A stretch of DNA of 52,296 nucleotides from SSSZ01 sp036732025. GTDB taxonomy: Bacteria > Pseudomonadota > Gammaproteobacteria > Burkholderiales > Rhodocyclaceae. Where the stretch lies: positions 1 through 52,296 of the forward strand of contig DAINDE010000028.1 in NCBI GenBank assembly GCA_036732025.1, given 5' to 3'. Position numbers and translations under genes: made by a program. Numbering within the stretch: position 1 is the stretch's first letter; the number at the start of each line of letters is the position of its first letter. Positions 9,339-19,425 of this stretch are shown here, piece after piece. Under the pieces are notes generated by a model. That model saw nothing but the letters and a program-made list of their open reading frames with translations, did not search any database and had not been told where the DNA came from.

Positions 9339-10228
9339 CAGGGCCTGGTCCCGGCCAGGCAGACCCAGCCTTCGCGGGTGTCGGCGATGGCGAGGGGCAG
9401 CCAGTTTGCGTAGATGGCGATGATTTCCTCGGCCTGCTCGGCGAGGATCCCCGACAGCGCCAGGCGGCCACCCCTGCGGACATGGGCGCAGATGGCAGGG
9501 GCGAGGACGCGCAGGGGGTTGGAGAGGATGTTGGCCACGACAAGATCATACTCGCCGGCCAGGGGTTCTGCCGAGTCCTCGAAGCGGGCGGCGACGCCGT
9601 TGCGCTCGGCGTTGCTGCGGGCAGCCTCGACGGCCTGCGGATCGATGTCCACGCCGGCCACGGCGCCTGCCCCCAGCCGCGCGGCGGCGATGGCCAGGAT
9701 GCCCGAACCGCAGCCATAGTCGAGGAGGCTGCTGCCGGGGGTGACGGTGCGCTCCAGCCATTCCAGGCACAGCCGGGTGGTGGGGTGGGAGCCGGTGCCG
9801 AAGGCCATGCCGGGGTCGAGGATGAGATTGACGGCGGCCGGGTCCGGTGCGTCGTGCCACGAGGGCACGATCCACAGGCGGTCCGAGACGCGGATGGGGT
9901 CGAACTGGGACTGGGTGAGTTGGACCCAGTTCTGTTCCTCGACGGTCTCGACGCTGAAGGCCGGCGCGGCCGGGAGGCCGATGGCGGCGGCGGCCGCCGC
10001 CAGGGCGGCGGAGACGTCGGCGGCGGCGTCGAACAGCGCGACCACCCGGGAATGGGCCCAGCCGGGGGTGGTGATGGAGCCGGGCTCGCCGAACTGGGGC
10101 TGCTCGTCGGGGGTGCCGGCGTCGGCATCCTCGATGCTGGCTGAGAGGGCGCCCGCCTCCAGCAGCGCGTCGCACATGGGCTCGGCGTGCGCCGCGTCGG
10201 TGAGGAAGGCGACGCTAAGCCAGGCCAT
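9338..10228 (-). CDS. prmA: Ribosomal protein L11 methyltransferase
   Basis: A 296-residue SAM-dependent methyltransferase that trimethylates ribosomal protein L11. The N-terminal substrate-recognition domain (MAWLSVAFLTDAAHAEPMCD...) spans about 1-100. The catalytic domain has motif I LLDYGCGSGILAIAAARLGA and VAGVDIDPQAVEAA, and the family motif VVANILSNPLRVLAP carries the NPL substrate site. The preceding PGMAFGTGSHPTTRLCLEWL block is a PrmA hallmark. It lies 3 bp after accC on the same strand, a conserved betaproteobacterial order (accB-accC-prmA). Confidence 0.96.
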
Positions 10229-10231
10229 GCC

Positions 10232-11590
<1,359 letters not shown>

Positions 11591-11599
11591 GGCGCGGCC

Positions 11600-12055
11600 T
11601 TAGCCGATGACGAACAGGGGCTCGCCGAATTCCACCGGCTGGCCGTTGTCCAGCAGGATGGCCTTGATGACGCCGGAGGCGTCGGCCTCGATCTCGTTCA
11701 GGAGCTTCATGGCCTCGATGATGCACAGGGTGTCGCCCTGCTTGACGGTCTGGCCGATCTCGACGAAGGGCTCGGCGCCGGGGGAGGGGGAGCGGTAGAA
11801 GGTGCCGACCATGGGCGACTTGACCACGTGGCCCTCGGGCATGTCGTCCTCATCTTCAAGGTTGACCGCGCTGGCGCCGGCCGGGGCGGGGGCGACGGGC
11901 ATGGCCATGGGGATGGAATAGTTATGCCCCATCGCCATCGGCGCGGCGACATGCTTGGCGATGCGGACCTTTTCTTCGCCCTCGGTGACTTCCAGTTCCG
12001 AAATGCCCGATTCCTGGACGAGGTCGATGAGCTTTTTGAGTTTGCGCAGATCCAT
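11600..12055 (-). CDS. accB: Acetyl-CoA carboxylase, biotin carboxyl carrier protein
   Basis: A 151-residue BCCP. The N-terminus MDLRKLKKLIDLVQESGISE and an Ala/Pro-rich linker (about 37-65) precede the biotinyl domain. Its EAMKLLNE motif places the biotinylated lysine at residue 117. The ATG at 12055 is chosen because a GGAGAA ribosome-binding site lies just upstream and the protein then starts like other AccB proteins. Twelve further in-frame residues upstream are not expected. It is followed by accC. Confidence 0.96.
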   Translation of the reverse strand: MDLRKLKKLIDLVQESGISELEVTEGEEKVRIAKHVAAPMAMGHNYSIPMAMPVAPAPAGASAVNLEDEDDMPEGHVVKSPMVGTFYRSPSPGAEPFVEIGQTVKQGDTLCIIEAMKLLNEIEADASGVIKAILLDNGQPVEFGEPLFVIG

Positions 12056-12112
12056 GGGTTCTCCCTTCAAATTCGCGCACGTTTGGCGCAAATGTCGGCA
12101 AGTTAAGGTTGA

Positions 12113-12592
12113 TTAGTCGGTATTGAGCTTGTTCAGCAGGTACTCGAAGGCGAGCAGATAGCCTTCATGACCGAGACCGCTGATGACCCCGACCGCCAGG
12201 GAAGAGAAATAGGAATGGTGGCGGAAGGGTTCCCGGGCGTACACATTGGACAGGTGCACTTCGACGAAGGGGATGGCCACCGCCGCCAGGGCGTCGCGCA
12301 GGGCGACGCTGGTGTGGGTGTAGCCGGCCGGGTTGATGATGATGGCGCGCACGCCCTGGTCGCGGGCGGCGTGGACCCGTTCGATCAGGGCGCCCTCGTG
12401 GTTGCTCTGAAAGGCCTGTAGTTCGATGCCGGCGCTTTCCGCCATGCGGGTGAGGGCGCGATTGATGTCGTCGAGGGTGACCGAGCCGTAATGCTCCGGT
12501 TCACGGGTGCCAAGCAGGTTCAGGTTCGGGCCGTGGATGACCAGAACGCGGGGTTTTTCGACTTGCTTGGAAGCGGTTTTTTGCTTCTTCAT
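12113..12592 (-). CDS. aroQ: Type II 3-dehydroquinate dehydratase
   Basis: A 159-residue shikimate-pathway enzyme (3-dehydroquinate to 3-dehydroshikimate). Motifs include VLVIHGPNLNLLGTREPEHYG with the catalytic Tyr-containing loop, QSNHEGALIERVH, INPAGYTHTSVALRDAL and VEVHLSNVYAREPFRHHS. About 13 extra Lys/Gln-rich residues precede the conserved core. It sits upstream of accBC on the same strand, as often seen in proteobacteria. Confidence 0.96.
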   Translation of the reverse strand: MKKQKTASKQVEKPRVLVIHGPNLNLLGTREPEHYGSVTLDDINRALTRMAESAGIELQAFQSNHEGALIERVHAARDQGVRAIIINPAGYTHTSVALRDALAAVAIPFVEVHLSNVYAREPFRHHSYFSSLAVGVISGLGHEGYLLAFEYLLNKLNTD

Positions 12593-12640
12593 GGCTGCAA
12601 GTTTGCCGCAAATCGCTGCAACTTGTCCAGTCTGCTACGA

Positions 12641-13186
12641 CTATCGTCGGATGCCGATGGCGGCGAGGAGGCGTTGTGCCGAGGCTTCGTCGAGGCTCCC
12701 CAGGAGGCTGGCCACCGGCCTGCCGGCGGCGTCCAGGGCCAGGGTGAAGGGGAGGGCCTGGCGCGGGTTGCCCAGCTCGGCCATGAGCGCCGGGGCGCTG
12801 CCGGAAGCCAGGAGGAGTGGATAGGAAACCGGATTGTTCCGGGAAAATTCCTTCACGTTGCCGTCAAGATCGGCGGCGATGCCGACAATGCGTATCTCCG
12901 GGTGCTCTTCCTGCAGGCGCGAGAGCAGGGGCATTTCCTTGAGGCACGGGGGGCACCAGGTGGCCCAGAAGTTTACCACCAGAGGCTTGCCCCGCCACTC
13001 CTGGAGGGTATGCAGGGTGCCTTGCGGGTCGGGCAGCGGAGTTTGGTACAGGCGTTGCAGCGCCTGGGGGTCCAGCGGGGGCGGGGCGTCGATGCCGGCG
13101 ATGGGGCGGGAGAGGTAGAACCCCGCCGCGAAGGCAGCCAGGGCGAGGACCGCGCCGGCCGCGATGATGGGCAGACGCCCCGTCAT
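12641..13186 (-). CDS. TlpA/ResA-like membrane-anchored thiol:disulfide oxidoreductase
   Basis: A 181-residue protein with one N-terminal transmembrane anchor (LPIIAAGAVLALAAFAAGFYL, residues 5-25) and a periplasmic thioredoxin domain. The active site is WATWCPPCLKEMP, with Cys78 and Cys81. The family includes TlpA, ResA and CcmG-type reductants that serve cytochrome c or oxidase CuA maturation, which is plausible given the heme-copper oxidase locus a few kilobases away. Its ATG overlaps the preceding gene's stop by 4 bp, indicating translational coupling. Confidence 0.9.
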   Translation of the reverse strand: MTGRLPIIAAGAVLALAAFAAGFYLSRPIAGIDAPPPLDPQALQRLYQTPLPDPQGTLHTLQEWRGKPLVVNFWATWCPPCLKEMPLLSRLQEEHPEIRIVGIAADLDGNVKEFSRNNPVSYPLLLASGSAPALMAELGNPRQALPFTLALDAAGRPVASLLGSLDEASAQRLLAAIGIRR

Positions 13187-13785
13187 CGTTCTGCGACGGG
13201 CTCCAGCAACGCCGCCACCGCCTCCGCCCTGGCCCGTTCCCGGGGGCGGCCGTCGCGGGTCTTGAAGCTGGTGCGCTCCAGTTGCGGCGGAAAGATGACC
13301 AGGTTGGCGTCGGCGTCCTCGGTTTCCACCACCAGCACGGCTTCCGCCCGATCGTTGCGGGGTTCCACGTGCTCGTAGTCGATGCCATGGTTGAGGAGGA
13401 AGATTTCCACATCCTTGGCGCTGTCGGCGAAGAGGAGGAGATCGATGTTGCTGTGGGGGCCGGCGGTGCCGTCGAGGACGGAGCCGGTCAGGTAGGGGCG
13501 GTAATCGGCCAGCAGTTCCATCAGCTCCAGGGCGGTTTCGCGCAGGCCGTGCAGCAGCTCGGCGTGTTCCTCGTCCTGGTAGAGGCTGCGGTAGGCTCGC
13601 AGTTCCTGCTCGACTTCGGCATTGTCGGGAAAGGCGGTATGGGCAGGCAGCCCCAGTTGGCGGGCGGCTTTCCTTTTGGCGAGGTGGAAGTCAGTGATGC
13701 CGTCCTCGGCCATCAGACGGGCGGCGGTGGCGGCAATGCTGGCGCGGGCTGTGGCAGCCAGGCGCGGCGAGTCGGGGCGGGACAT
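13183..13785 (-). CDS. Conserved hypothetical protein with a nucleotidyltransferase-like core
   Basis: A 200-residue soluble protein without a signal peptide. An N-terminal helical part contains MAEDGITDFHLAKRKAARQL. The central segment YLTGSVLDGTAGPHSNIDLLLF resembles the GS...D-x-D strand-turn of the polymerase-beta nucleotidyltransferase fold, but only one Asp is present where two acids are usual, and NLVIFPP resembles the third strand. Activity is therefore uncertain. The start at 13785 (MSRPDS) avoids eleven unlikely residues upstream. It is divergent from mpl with a 53-bp spacer and translationally coupled to the tlpA-like gene. Confidence 0.75.
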   Translation of the reverse strand: MSRPDSPRLAATARASIAATAARLMAEDGITDFHLAKRKAARQLGLPAHTAFPDNAEVEQELRAYRSLYQDEEHAELLHGLRETALELMELLADYRPYLTGSVLDGTAGPHSNIDLLLFADSAKDVEIFLLNHGIDYEHVEPRNDRAEAVLVVETEDADANLVIFPPQLERTSFKTRDGRPRERARAEAVAALLEPVAER

Positions 13786-13838
13786 GGGATCGCTCCGGCA
13801 GAGTAGAATCCAGGCCATTCTAACGGGTCTTTTGTTAC

Positions 13839-15185
13839 ATGCACATTCATATTCTCGGCATCTGCGGTACCTTCATGGGGGGCGTCGCCCAATTGGCGAG
13901 GGCGGCGGGGCATCGCGTCACGGGCTGCGACGCCAACGTCTATCCGCCCATGAGCGACCAGCTGCGGGCCGCCGGGGTGGAGCTCATCGAGGGTTACGGC
14001 GCCGATCAGGTCGCCCTCAGGCCCGACGTGTTCGTCGTCGGCAACGCCATTTCCCGGGGCAACCCGCTGCTGGAGGCGGTTCTCGACCGAGGGCTGCCCT
14101 ACGTCTCCGGTCCGCAATGGCTGGCCGAGCACGTGCTGCAGGGGCGCTGGGTGCTGGGGGTGGCGGGTACCCACGGCAAGACAACGACCAGCTCCATGCT
14201 GGCCTGGATACTGGAGGATGCCGGGATGGACCCGGGCTTCCTGATCGGCGGCGTGCCGATGAATTTCGGTGTCTCGGCCCGCCTGGGGGGTACCCCCTTT
14301 TTCGTCATCGAGGCCGACGAGTACGACACCGCCTTCTGCGACAAGCGTTCCAAGTTCATCCATTACCGGCCGCGGACCGTGGTGCTGAACAATCTGGAGT
14401 TCGATCACGCGGATATCTTCGCCGATCTGGCGGCTATCGAGACGCAATTTCATCATCTGGTGCGGACCTTGCCGGCTTCTGGGCTGGTCGTCGCCAACGC
14501 CGCCGAGGACAGCCTCAAACGGGTGCTGGCCCGGGGCTGCTGGACGCCCGTGGAATGGTTCAACGACCCGGCGGGCTACCGCACGGAAGGCGACGACGCC
14601 AGCGGTGCCCTGGTGCTTTCCGGGGCGGACGGCGAAATCGGACGAGCCACCTGGGCCCTCACCGGCGACCACAACCGCGCCAACGCCTGCGCCGCCCTGC
14701 TCGCCGCCCGCCACGTCGGCGTGCCCCTGGACAAAGGGCTGGAGGCCCTGTCCCGCTTCGTTAACGTCAAGCGGCGCATGGAGGTGCGGGGCGAGGTGCG
14801 GGGTGTCACCGTCTACGACGATTTCGCCCACCACCCCACCGCCATCGCCACCACGGTGGCCGGCTTGCGCCGCAAGGTGGGCGATGCCCGCATCCTGGCG
14901 GTCCTGGAGCCCCGCTCCAACACCATGAAACTGGGGGTGATGAAATCCGCCCTGCCCGGCAGCCTTGCCGAAGCCGATGAAGTCTTCTGCTACGGCGCCA
15001 ACCTGGGCTGGGATGCGGTGGAAGCGCTGGCCCCCCTGGGCGCCAAGGCGGCGGTGGAGGACGATCTCGACCGGTTGGTCGGGCGCATCGTCGCTGCCGC
15101 CCGCTCAGGCGACCACGTTCTGGTCATGAGCAACGGCGGTTTTGGCGGCATCCACGGCAAGATCCTGGAGCGGCTGGCGGCGTGA
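13839..15185 (+). CDS. mpl: UDP-N-acetylmuramate:L-alanyl-gamma-D-glutamyl-meso-diaminopimelate ligase
   Basis: A 448-residue Mur ligase that reattaches recycled murein tripeptide to UDP-MurNAc. The N-terminus MHIHILGICGTFMGGVAQLARAAG is diagnostic of Mpl, with CGTFMGG where MurC has a different loop. The ATP loop is VAGTHGKTTTSSMLAW, and IEADEYDTAFCDKRSKF and NLEFDHADIF are the other central-domain motifs. The C-terminal domain starts near VYDDFAHHPTAI. The 3' end overlaps the convergent ctaA by 81 bp. Confidence 0.96.
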   Translation: MHIHILGICGTFMGGVAQLARAAGHRVTGCDANVYPPMSDQLRAAGVELIEGYGADQVALRPDVFVVGNAISRGNPLLEAVLDRGLPYVSGPQWLAEHVLQGRWVLGVAGTHGKTTTSSMLAWILEDAGMDPGFLIGGVPMNFGVSARLGGTPFFVIEADEYDTAFCDKRSKFIHYRPRTVVLNNLEFDHADIFADLAAIETQFHHLVRTLPASGLVVANAAEDSLKRVLARGCWTPVEWFNDPAGYRTEGDDASGALVLSGADGEIGRATWALTGDHNRANACAALLAARHVGVPLDKGLEALSRFVNVKRRMEVRGEVRGVTVYDDFAHHPTAIATTVAGLRRKVGDARILAVLEPRSNTMKLGVMKSALPGSLAEADEVFCYGANLGWDAVEALAPLGAKAAVEDDLDRLVGRIVAAARSGDHVLVMSNGGFGGIHGKILERLAA

Positions 15186-16163
15186 CGCCGCCGCCATCAG
15201 GCGCAGATTGAGCGCCAGGGTGGCGGTGAGCAGCCCCGCCGCCCCCAGGTTGTGGGCCACCGCCAGCGGCAGGGGCAGGGAGAGCAGGACGTTGCCGATG
15301 CCCAGCCCGAGTTGGAGGGCGAGGAGGCCCAGGAGCAGGGTGCCCCAGCCGCGCCAGCCGGCATTCCCCAGCAGTTTCAGGCCCAATATCCCCGCCAGGA
15401 TGGCGACGGCCAGGGCGCCGAGGCGGTGGGTCCAGTGGATGGCGCTGAGGGCGTCCTGGGAGAGCAGGGCGCCGTCGGCCGTCTGCCCCAGTTCCCGATG
15501 CAGGGTGAAGGCGTTGGCGAAATCCGCCGCCGGCAGCCAGGCGCCGTGGCAGGTGGGGAAATCCGGGCAGGCCAGGGCGGCGTAATTGCTGCTCACCCAG
15601 CCGCCGAGGGTGATCTGGCCGACCACCGCCGCCAGGACCGCCAGGGCCAGGGGTTTGACGCCGGGGGCGATGGGCGGCGCAGCGCCACGCCGTTCGCCGA
15701 GGGCCAGCGTCACCAGCAGGGCGAGGGTGGTCATGCCCCCCAGCAGGTGGGCGGTGACCACCAGGGGTTTGAGGAGCAGGGTGACGGTCCACATGCCGAG
15801 GAGGGCCTGGAACCCGACGATGGCCAGCAGGGCGGTGGGCAGGGCCGGCGAGCGGACGGCGCGGGCTTCCTTTCGCCAGGACAGCAGGCAGATGACCAGG
15901 ATGAGGAGCCCGAGGGTGCCGGCGAAATAGCGGTGCACCATTTCCTTCCAGGCCTTGGCCGGCTCCACCGTCTTGCCGGGAAAGGCCTGGACGGCCGCGG
16001 CCCGCTCGTGGGCCGCTTCGGGAACGCCCACCCAATGGCCGTAGCACCCCGGCCAGTCGGGGCAGCCGAGGCCGGCGTCGGACAGGCGCACGTAGGCGCC
16101 CAGGGCGACGACGCCGAAGGCGAGGCAGGCGGCGAGGAGGACGAGGCGGCGGCGAATATCCAT
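15105..16163 (-). CDS. ctaA: Heme A synthase
   Basis: A 352-residue multi-span membrane protein that oxidises the heme O methyl group to make heme A for aa3-type oxidases. It has about eight hydrophobic helices. Motifs include YVRLSDAGLGCPDWPGCYGHW in the first periplasmic loop, the matching second-half loop ALACPDFPTCHGAW, and paired heme-ligand histidines in MVHRYFAGTLG, VVTAHLLGG, IHWTHRLGA and VAHNLGAAG. The two Cys-bearing loops match class CtaA. The ATG shares one base with the ctaB stop. The last ~27 residues are antisense to mpl. Confidence 0.93.
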   Translation of the reverse strand: MDIRRRLVLLAACLAFGVVALGAYVRLSDAGLGCPDWPGCYGHWVGVPEAAHERAAAVQAFPGKTVEPAKAWKEMVHRYFAGTLGLLILVICLLSWRKEARAVRSPALPTALLAIVGFQALLGMWTVTLLLKPLVVTAHLLGGMTTLALLVTLALGERRGAAPPIAPGVKPLALAVLAAVVGQITLGGWVSSNYAALACPDFPTCHGAWLPAADFANAFTLHRELGQTADGALLSQDALSAIHWTHRLGALAVAILAGILGLKLLGNAGWRGWGTLLLGLLALQLGLGIGNVLLSLPLPLAVAHNLGAAGLLTATLALNLRLMAAASRRQPLQDLAVDAAKTAVAHDQNVVA

Positions 16164-17056
16164 CAGACGATCAAGCGGTCGGCGAAGAGGGCGGCGAAGA
16201 GCAGGGTCAGGTAGAGGATGGAGTAGCGGAAGGTCTTCCTGGCCATTTGGTCGCTGTAGCGTCGGCACAAGGCGATGGCGTAGGCGAGGAAACCGAGGTC
16301 GAGGAGGGCGATGGCCGCCAGGTAGAGCCCGCCGCTCATGCCCAGGGAGACGGGGATGAGGCTGGCGGCGGCCAGCATCACCGTGTACATCAGGATGTGC
16401 TGGCAGGTGAACTCGACACCGTGGGTCACCGGCAGCATGGGCAGGCCGGCCTTGGCGTAGTCGTCGCGGCGGTAGCAGGCCAGGGCCCAGAAGTGGGGCG
16501 GCGTCCACAGGAAGATGATGAGGAAGAGCACCAGCGGTTCCGGCGAAATCTGGCCGGTCATGGCCGTCCACCCGAGGAGCGGCGGCATGGCGCCGGAAGC
16601 GCCGCCGATGACGATGTTCATGGGCGTGGCGGGCTTCAGGACCAGGGTGTAGATGACCGCGTAGCCGAGGAAGGTGGCCAGGGTCAGCCACATGGTCAGG
16701 TCGTTGATGAAAGCATGCAGCAGCCAGAGGCCGGCGGCGCCGAGGAGGGTGGCGAGGCTGACCGTTTCCAGGGCCGAGAGGTCGCCGCGGGCGGTGGCGC
16801 GCCAGCTGGTGCGGGCCATGCGGGCATCCACCGTGCGTTCCACCAGGCAGTTCAGCGCCGCCGCCGAGAAGGCCACCAGGGCGATGCCGAGGGAGGCCAC
16901 CAGGAAGCGCAGCAGCGGCGGGAAACCCGGCGTCGCCAAGAACATGCCGATCATGGCGGTGAACACGATGAGGCTGTTCACCCGCGGCTTGCAGAGGTGG
17001 GCGAAGGCCTTGAGGCGTTGGCCAAGGGTCAGGGAAGGGGCGGTGGCGGTGTGCAT
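16163..17056 (-). CDS. ctaB: Protoheme IX farnesyltransferase (heme O synthase)
   Basis: A 297-residue UbiA-family membrane prenyltransferase that converts heme B to heme O. The first Asp-rich-type motif lies in ALNCLVERTVDARMARTSWR (N-x3-E-x2-D-x2-M-x-R-T), and the second region is IFLWTPPHFWALACYRRDDY. Nine hydrophobic segments are visible. It is directly upstream of ctaA with a one-base overlap, forming the heme A branch of the oxidase locus. Confidence 0.96.
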   Translation of the reverse strand: MHTATAPSLTLGQRLKAFAHLCKPRVNSLIVFTAMIGMFLATPGFPPLLRFLVASLGIALVAFSAAALNCLVERTVDARMARTSWRATARGDLSALETVSLATLLGAAGLWLLHAFINDLTMWLTLATFLGYAVIYTLVLKPATPMNIVIGGASGAMPPLLGWTAMTGQISPEPLVLFLIIFLWTPPHFWALACYRRDDYAKAGLPMLPVTHGVEFTCQHILMYTVMLAAASLIPVSLGMSGGLYLAAIALLDLGFLAYAIALCRRYSDQMARKTFRYSILYLTLLFAALFADRLIV

Positions 17057-17074
17057 GATGTCTCCCTCGTGGGG

Positions 17075-17599
17075 TCAGCCGGTCCAGGCGAATTTCAACA
17101 GGCGGTCGAGATCGGTGCGGATGTCCCGGGCGTCCTTGCCGGGGCCGTAACGGAGAATGAGGTTGCCGCCGGGGTCCGCCACATAGACGCCGGGGGCGAC
17201 GTCGCGGCGGACGAGCAGCAGGTCGGGCTGGGCGCTGCGGGCGGCGGCCAGGGCCGGGTCGGCGAGGTCAGGGGCGATGACGAGGCGACGAACGCGGCCC
17301 ATTTCCTTGTTGAGGGAGACCTGGATGCGGCGCATCTCGTCGATGCGGGCGCCGCAGGCCGCGTCGCAGGGGCCGTCGGCGGCCAGGACCAGCAGCCACT
17401 TGCCGGCGGCCTCGGCCGGCAGGGCGACGCCCAGGGGCTGCGGCGGCTGCAGCAGTTCCCCTCGGTTGCCCGGCTGGCTGGGCCGCCAGCCGGAGAAATA
17501 GAGGCCCGCCCCGAGGGCGAAGGGCAGGACGAGCAGGCCGACGATCAGGGCCAGGGTGCGGCGGCCGGCGGCGGCGTCGGGGAGGGCGGCGGCGTTCAT
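17075..17599 (-). CDS. SCO-like membrane-anchored thioredoxin-fold protein of the oxidase locus
   Basis: A 174-residue protein with one N-terminal transmembrane helix (RTLALIVGLLVLPFALGAGLYF, about residues 14-35) and a periplasmic domain. The sequence AADGPCDAACGARIDEMRRIQ places Cys78 and Cys82 as Cys-x3-Cys, the spacing of SCO copper chaperones. GVYVADPGGNLILRYGP resembles the late strand-turn of SCO proteins. The third copper ligand His is not obvious. Its ATG overlaps the SURF1 stop (ATGA), so it is translationally coupled. A role in CuA or CuB delivery or thiol redox is inferred only from fold and context. Confidence 0.75.
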   Translation of the reverse strand: MNAAALPDAAAGRRTLALIVGLLVLPFALGAGLYFSGWRPSQPGNRGELLQPPQPLGVALPAEAAGKWLLVLAADGPCDAACGARIDEMRRIQVSLNKEMGRVRRLVIAPDLADPALAAARSAQPDLLLVRRDVAPGVYVADPGGNLILRYGPGKDARDIRTDLDRLLKFAWTG

Positions 17600-18366
17600 G
17601 GGCGGCGACGGAGGAGGAAGAACGCCCAGATGCCGAAACTGGTGGCGGCGAAGCCGAACCATTGCAGGGCGTAGCTGAGGTGGCGGTCGGCGCGCTCGTC
17701 GGGGCGCGGCCAGTCGCGCTCGAAGCCGCCGGGGGCGGCGGCGTCGAGCTGGACGACGACCGGCTGCAGGGTGAGGTCAGTCTCCCGGCGGAAGCGCTCG
17801 AGGTCCAGGTTCTGCCACACCGTTGCCCAGCCGGCGGTGGGCTCCGGGGCGAGATTGAAGAAGCGGGTGCCGGGCACGACGGCGACGCCAGTGACTGTCA
17901 CCGGCCCCGGCGGCACCGGGGCTTCCGGCAGCACCCGGTGGTCGGCGGGAGCGGCCACCCAGCCGCGGTTGACCAGCACGTAGCGGTCCGAGCCGGCCAG
18001 ACGCAGGGGGGTGACCACGTGGTAGCCGGCCTGTTCCCGGTAGAGGCGGTTGTCGATGAGGATCTGGCGGCGGGCGTCGTACTCCCCCGCCAGGACGACG
18101 CGCCGGAAGCGCAGGGAGGCGGCATCGACGGGGGTGGCCGGCATGGCCACCAGGGCGTCCCGGCTGCGGCTGTCCAATTCCGCCTGGAGGGCGGTCTTGG
18201 TCTCCCATTTGTGCCACTGCCAGAGGCCGAGGTAGACGAAGAGGGAAACCAAGGCCGCCGTCAGCAGTCCACCCCATAGGGCCACCGCCCGCCGGCCGGC
18301 CGTTGCCGGCGGCGGCGCGGGGCGCGCATACTCGGGGCCGCGCCCCTCATCCGGAGACTTCGCCAT
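17596..18366 (-). CDS. SURF1-family cytochrome c oxidase assembly protein
   Basis: A 256-residue protein (from the ATG at 18366) with the SURF1 layout: an N-terminal transmembrane helix (VALWGGLLTAALVSLFVYLGLWQW, ending in the family GLWQWxR/K-type motif), a periplasmic domain with ILIDNRLYREQAGYHVVTPL and YVLVNRGWV, and a C-terminal helix (LSYALQWFGFAATSFGIWAFFLL) after DRHLSYALQWFGFA. SURF1 proteins help insert heme A into subunit I. An alternative in-frame ATG lies at 18402. The ATG at 18366 shares a CATG with the divergent DUF2909 start. Confidence 0.92.
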   Translation of the reverse strand: MAKSPDEGRGPEYARPAPPPATAGRRAVALWGGLLTAALVSLFVYLGLWQWHKWETKTALQAELDSRSRDALVAMPATPVDAASLRFRRVVLAGEYDARRQILIDNRLYREQAGYHVVTPLRLAGSDRYVLVNRGWVAAPADHRVLPEAPVPPGPVTVTGVAVVPGTRFFNLAPEPTAGWATVWQNLDLERFRRETDLTLQPVVVQLDAAAPGGFERDWPRPDERADRHLSYALQWFGFAATSFGIWAFFLLRRRP

Positions 18367-18565
18367 GATCAAGCTGCTGGTGGTTTTGATGCTGTTGGCC
18401 ATTGTCGCCAGCCTGTTCTCCGGGCTCGTCTTCCTCTACCGCGACCGCGGCGCCGGGGAGCGCACGGTGCGCGCCCTGACCCTGCGCATCGGTTTGTCGG
18501 TGGGCGTCTTCATCATCCTGCTGGCGGCGTTCCGCTTCGGCGTCATACCCGGTTACAGCCAGTAG
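18365..18565 (+). CDS. Twin transmembrane protein, DUF2909 family
   Basis: A 66-residue protein with two hydrophobic helices (about residues 3-24 and 41-60) separated by a short basic loop (YRDRGAGERTVRALTLR). This is the DUF2909 pattern, commonly found beside ctaE and SURF1 in betaproteobacteria, and a role in oxidase assembly is likely but unproven. A GGAG ribosome-binding site precedes the ATG. It is transcribed against its neighbours: the start lies inside the SURF1 start codon region and the end overlaps the ctaE stop by 13 bp. Confidence 0.85.
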   Translation: MIKLLVVLMLLAIVASLFSGLVFLYRDRGAGERTVRALTLRIGLSVGVFIILLAAFRFGVIPGYSQ

Positions 18566-19425
18566 ACGAAGACGAAGAGCAGCAGCCACACCACATCGAC
18601 GAAGTGCCAGTACCAGGCGACGCCCTCGAAGGCGAAGTGGCGTTCGGAGTCGAAGTGCCCCTTCAGGCAGCGGCCGAGGATCACCGTCAGCATGATCGCC
18701 CCCAGGGTGACGTGGAAGCCGTGGAAGCCGGTGAGCATGAAGAAGGTGGCCCCGTAGGCGCCGGCGCCCAGGGTGAGGCCCAGTTCGGCGTAGGCGTGGT
18801 GGTATTCGTAAGCCTGGAAGCCGAGGAAGGTGAAGCCGAGCAGTACCGTCGCCAGGAGCCCGAGATTGAGCTGCAGGCGGTTGTTCCTGAGCAGCGCCCA
18901 GTGGGCCCAGGTGACGGTGACCCCCGAGGAGAGGAGGAGCGCCGTGTTGAGGGCGGGGATACCCCACGCCCCCATGGGCGTGAAGGCCGGCCCCTTCGGC
19001 CCGCTGGCGGGCCAGGCCGCGGTGAAGTCCGGGTAGAGCGTGACGCCGTGGGCGGCGGTCATGTTGCCCAGTTCCGGCACCGAGATGACCCGCACGTAGA
19101 AGAGGGCGCCGAAGAAGGCGGCGAAGAACATCACCTCGGAGGCGATGAACCACACCATGCCGTAGCGGAAGGACTTGTCCTCCCAGTGCCGGTAGGCGCC
19201 GCTCTGGGATTCGGTGATGACCTTGCCGAACCAGCCGAACAGCACGTAAAGGATGACGGCGGCGCCGCCGAGCATGACCCAGGGGCCGGGGGGAAAGCCG
19301 TTCATCTTGAGGATGAAGCCCAGGGCCAGCAGGAACATGCCGCCGGCCAGGATGAAGGGGTAGAGGGACGGCTGGGGGACGAAATAAGGGTGGTCGTGGG
19401 CGGTTTGTACGGCGCTGGTACTCAT
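18553..19425 (-). CDS. ctaE: Cytochrome c oxidase subunit III
   Basis: A 290-residue, seven-helix subunit III of an aa3-type oxidase. Motifs are YFVPQPSLYPFILAGGMF, WHWEDKSFRYGMVWFIASEVMFF-like (HWEDKSFRYGMVWFIASEVM), TGFHGFHVTLGAIML, HFAFEGVAWYWHFVDVVWLL and the terminal FVFVYWL. The conserved HxxEGVAWYWHFVDVVWL block is diagnostic. The ATG at 19425 overlaps the ctaG stop (ATGA), indicating coupling within the ctaC-D-(small)-G-E operon. Confidence 0.95.
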   Translation of the reverse strand: MSTSAVQTAHDHPYFVPQPSLYPFILAGGMFLLALGFILKMNGFPPGPWVMLGGAAVILYVLFGWFGKVITESQSGAYRHWEDKSFRYGMVWFIASEVMFFAAFFGALFYVRVISVPELGNMTAAHGVTLYPDFTAAWPASGPKGPAFTPMGAWGIPALNTALLLSSGVTVTWAHWALLRNNRLQLNLGLLATVLLGFTFLGFQAYEYHHAYAELGLTLGAGAYGATFFMLTGFHGFHVTLGAIMLTVILGRCLKGHFDSERHFAFEGVAWYWHFVDVVWLLLFVFVYWL

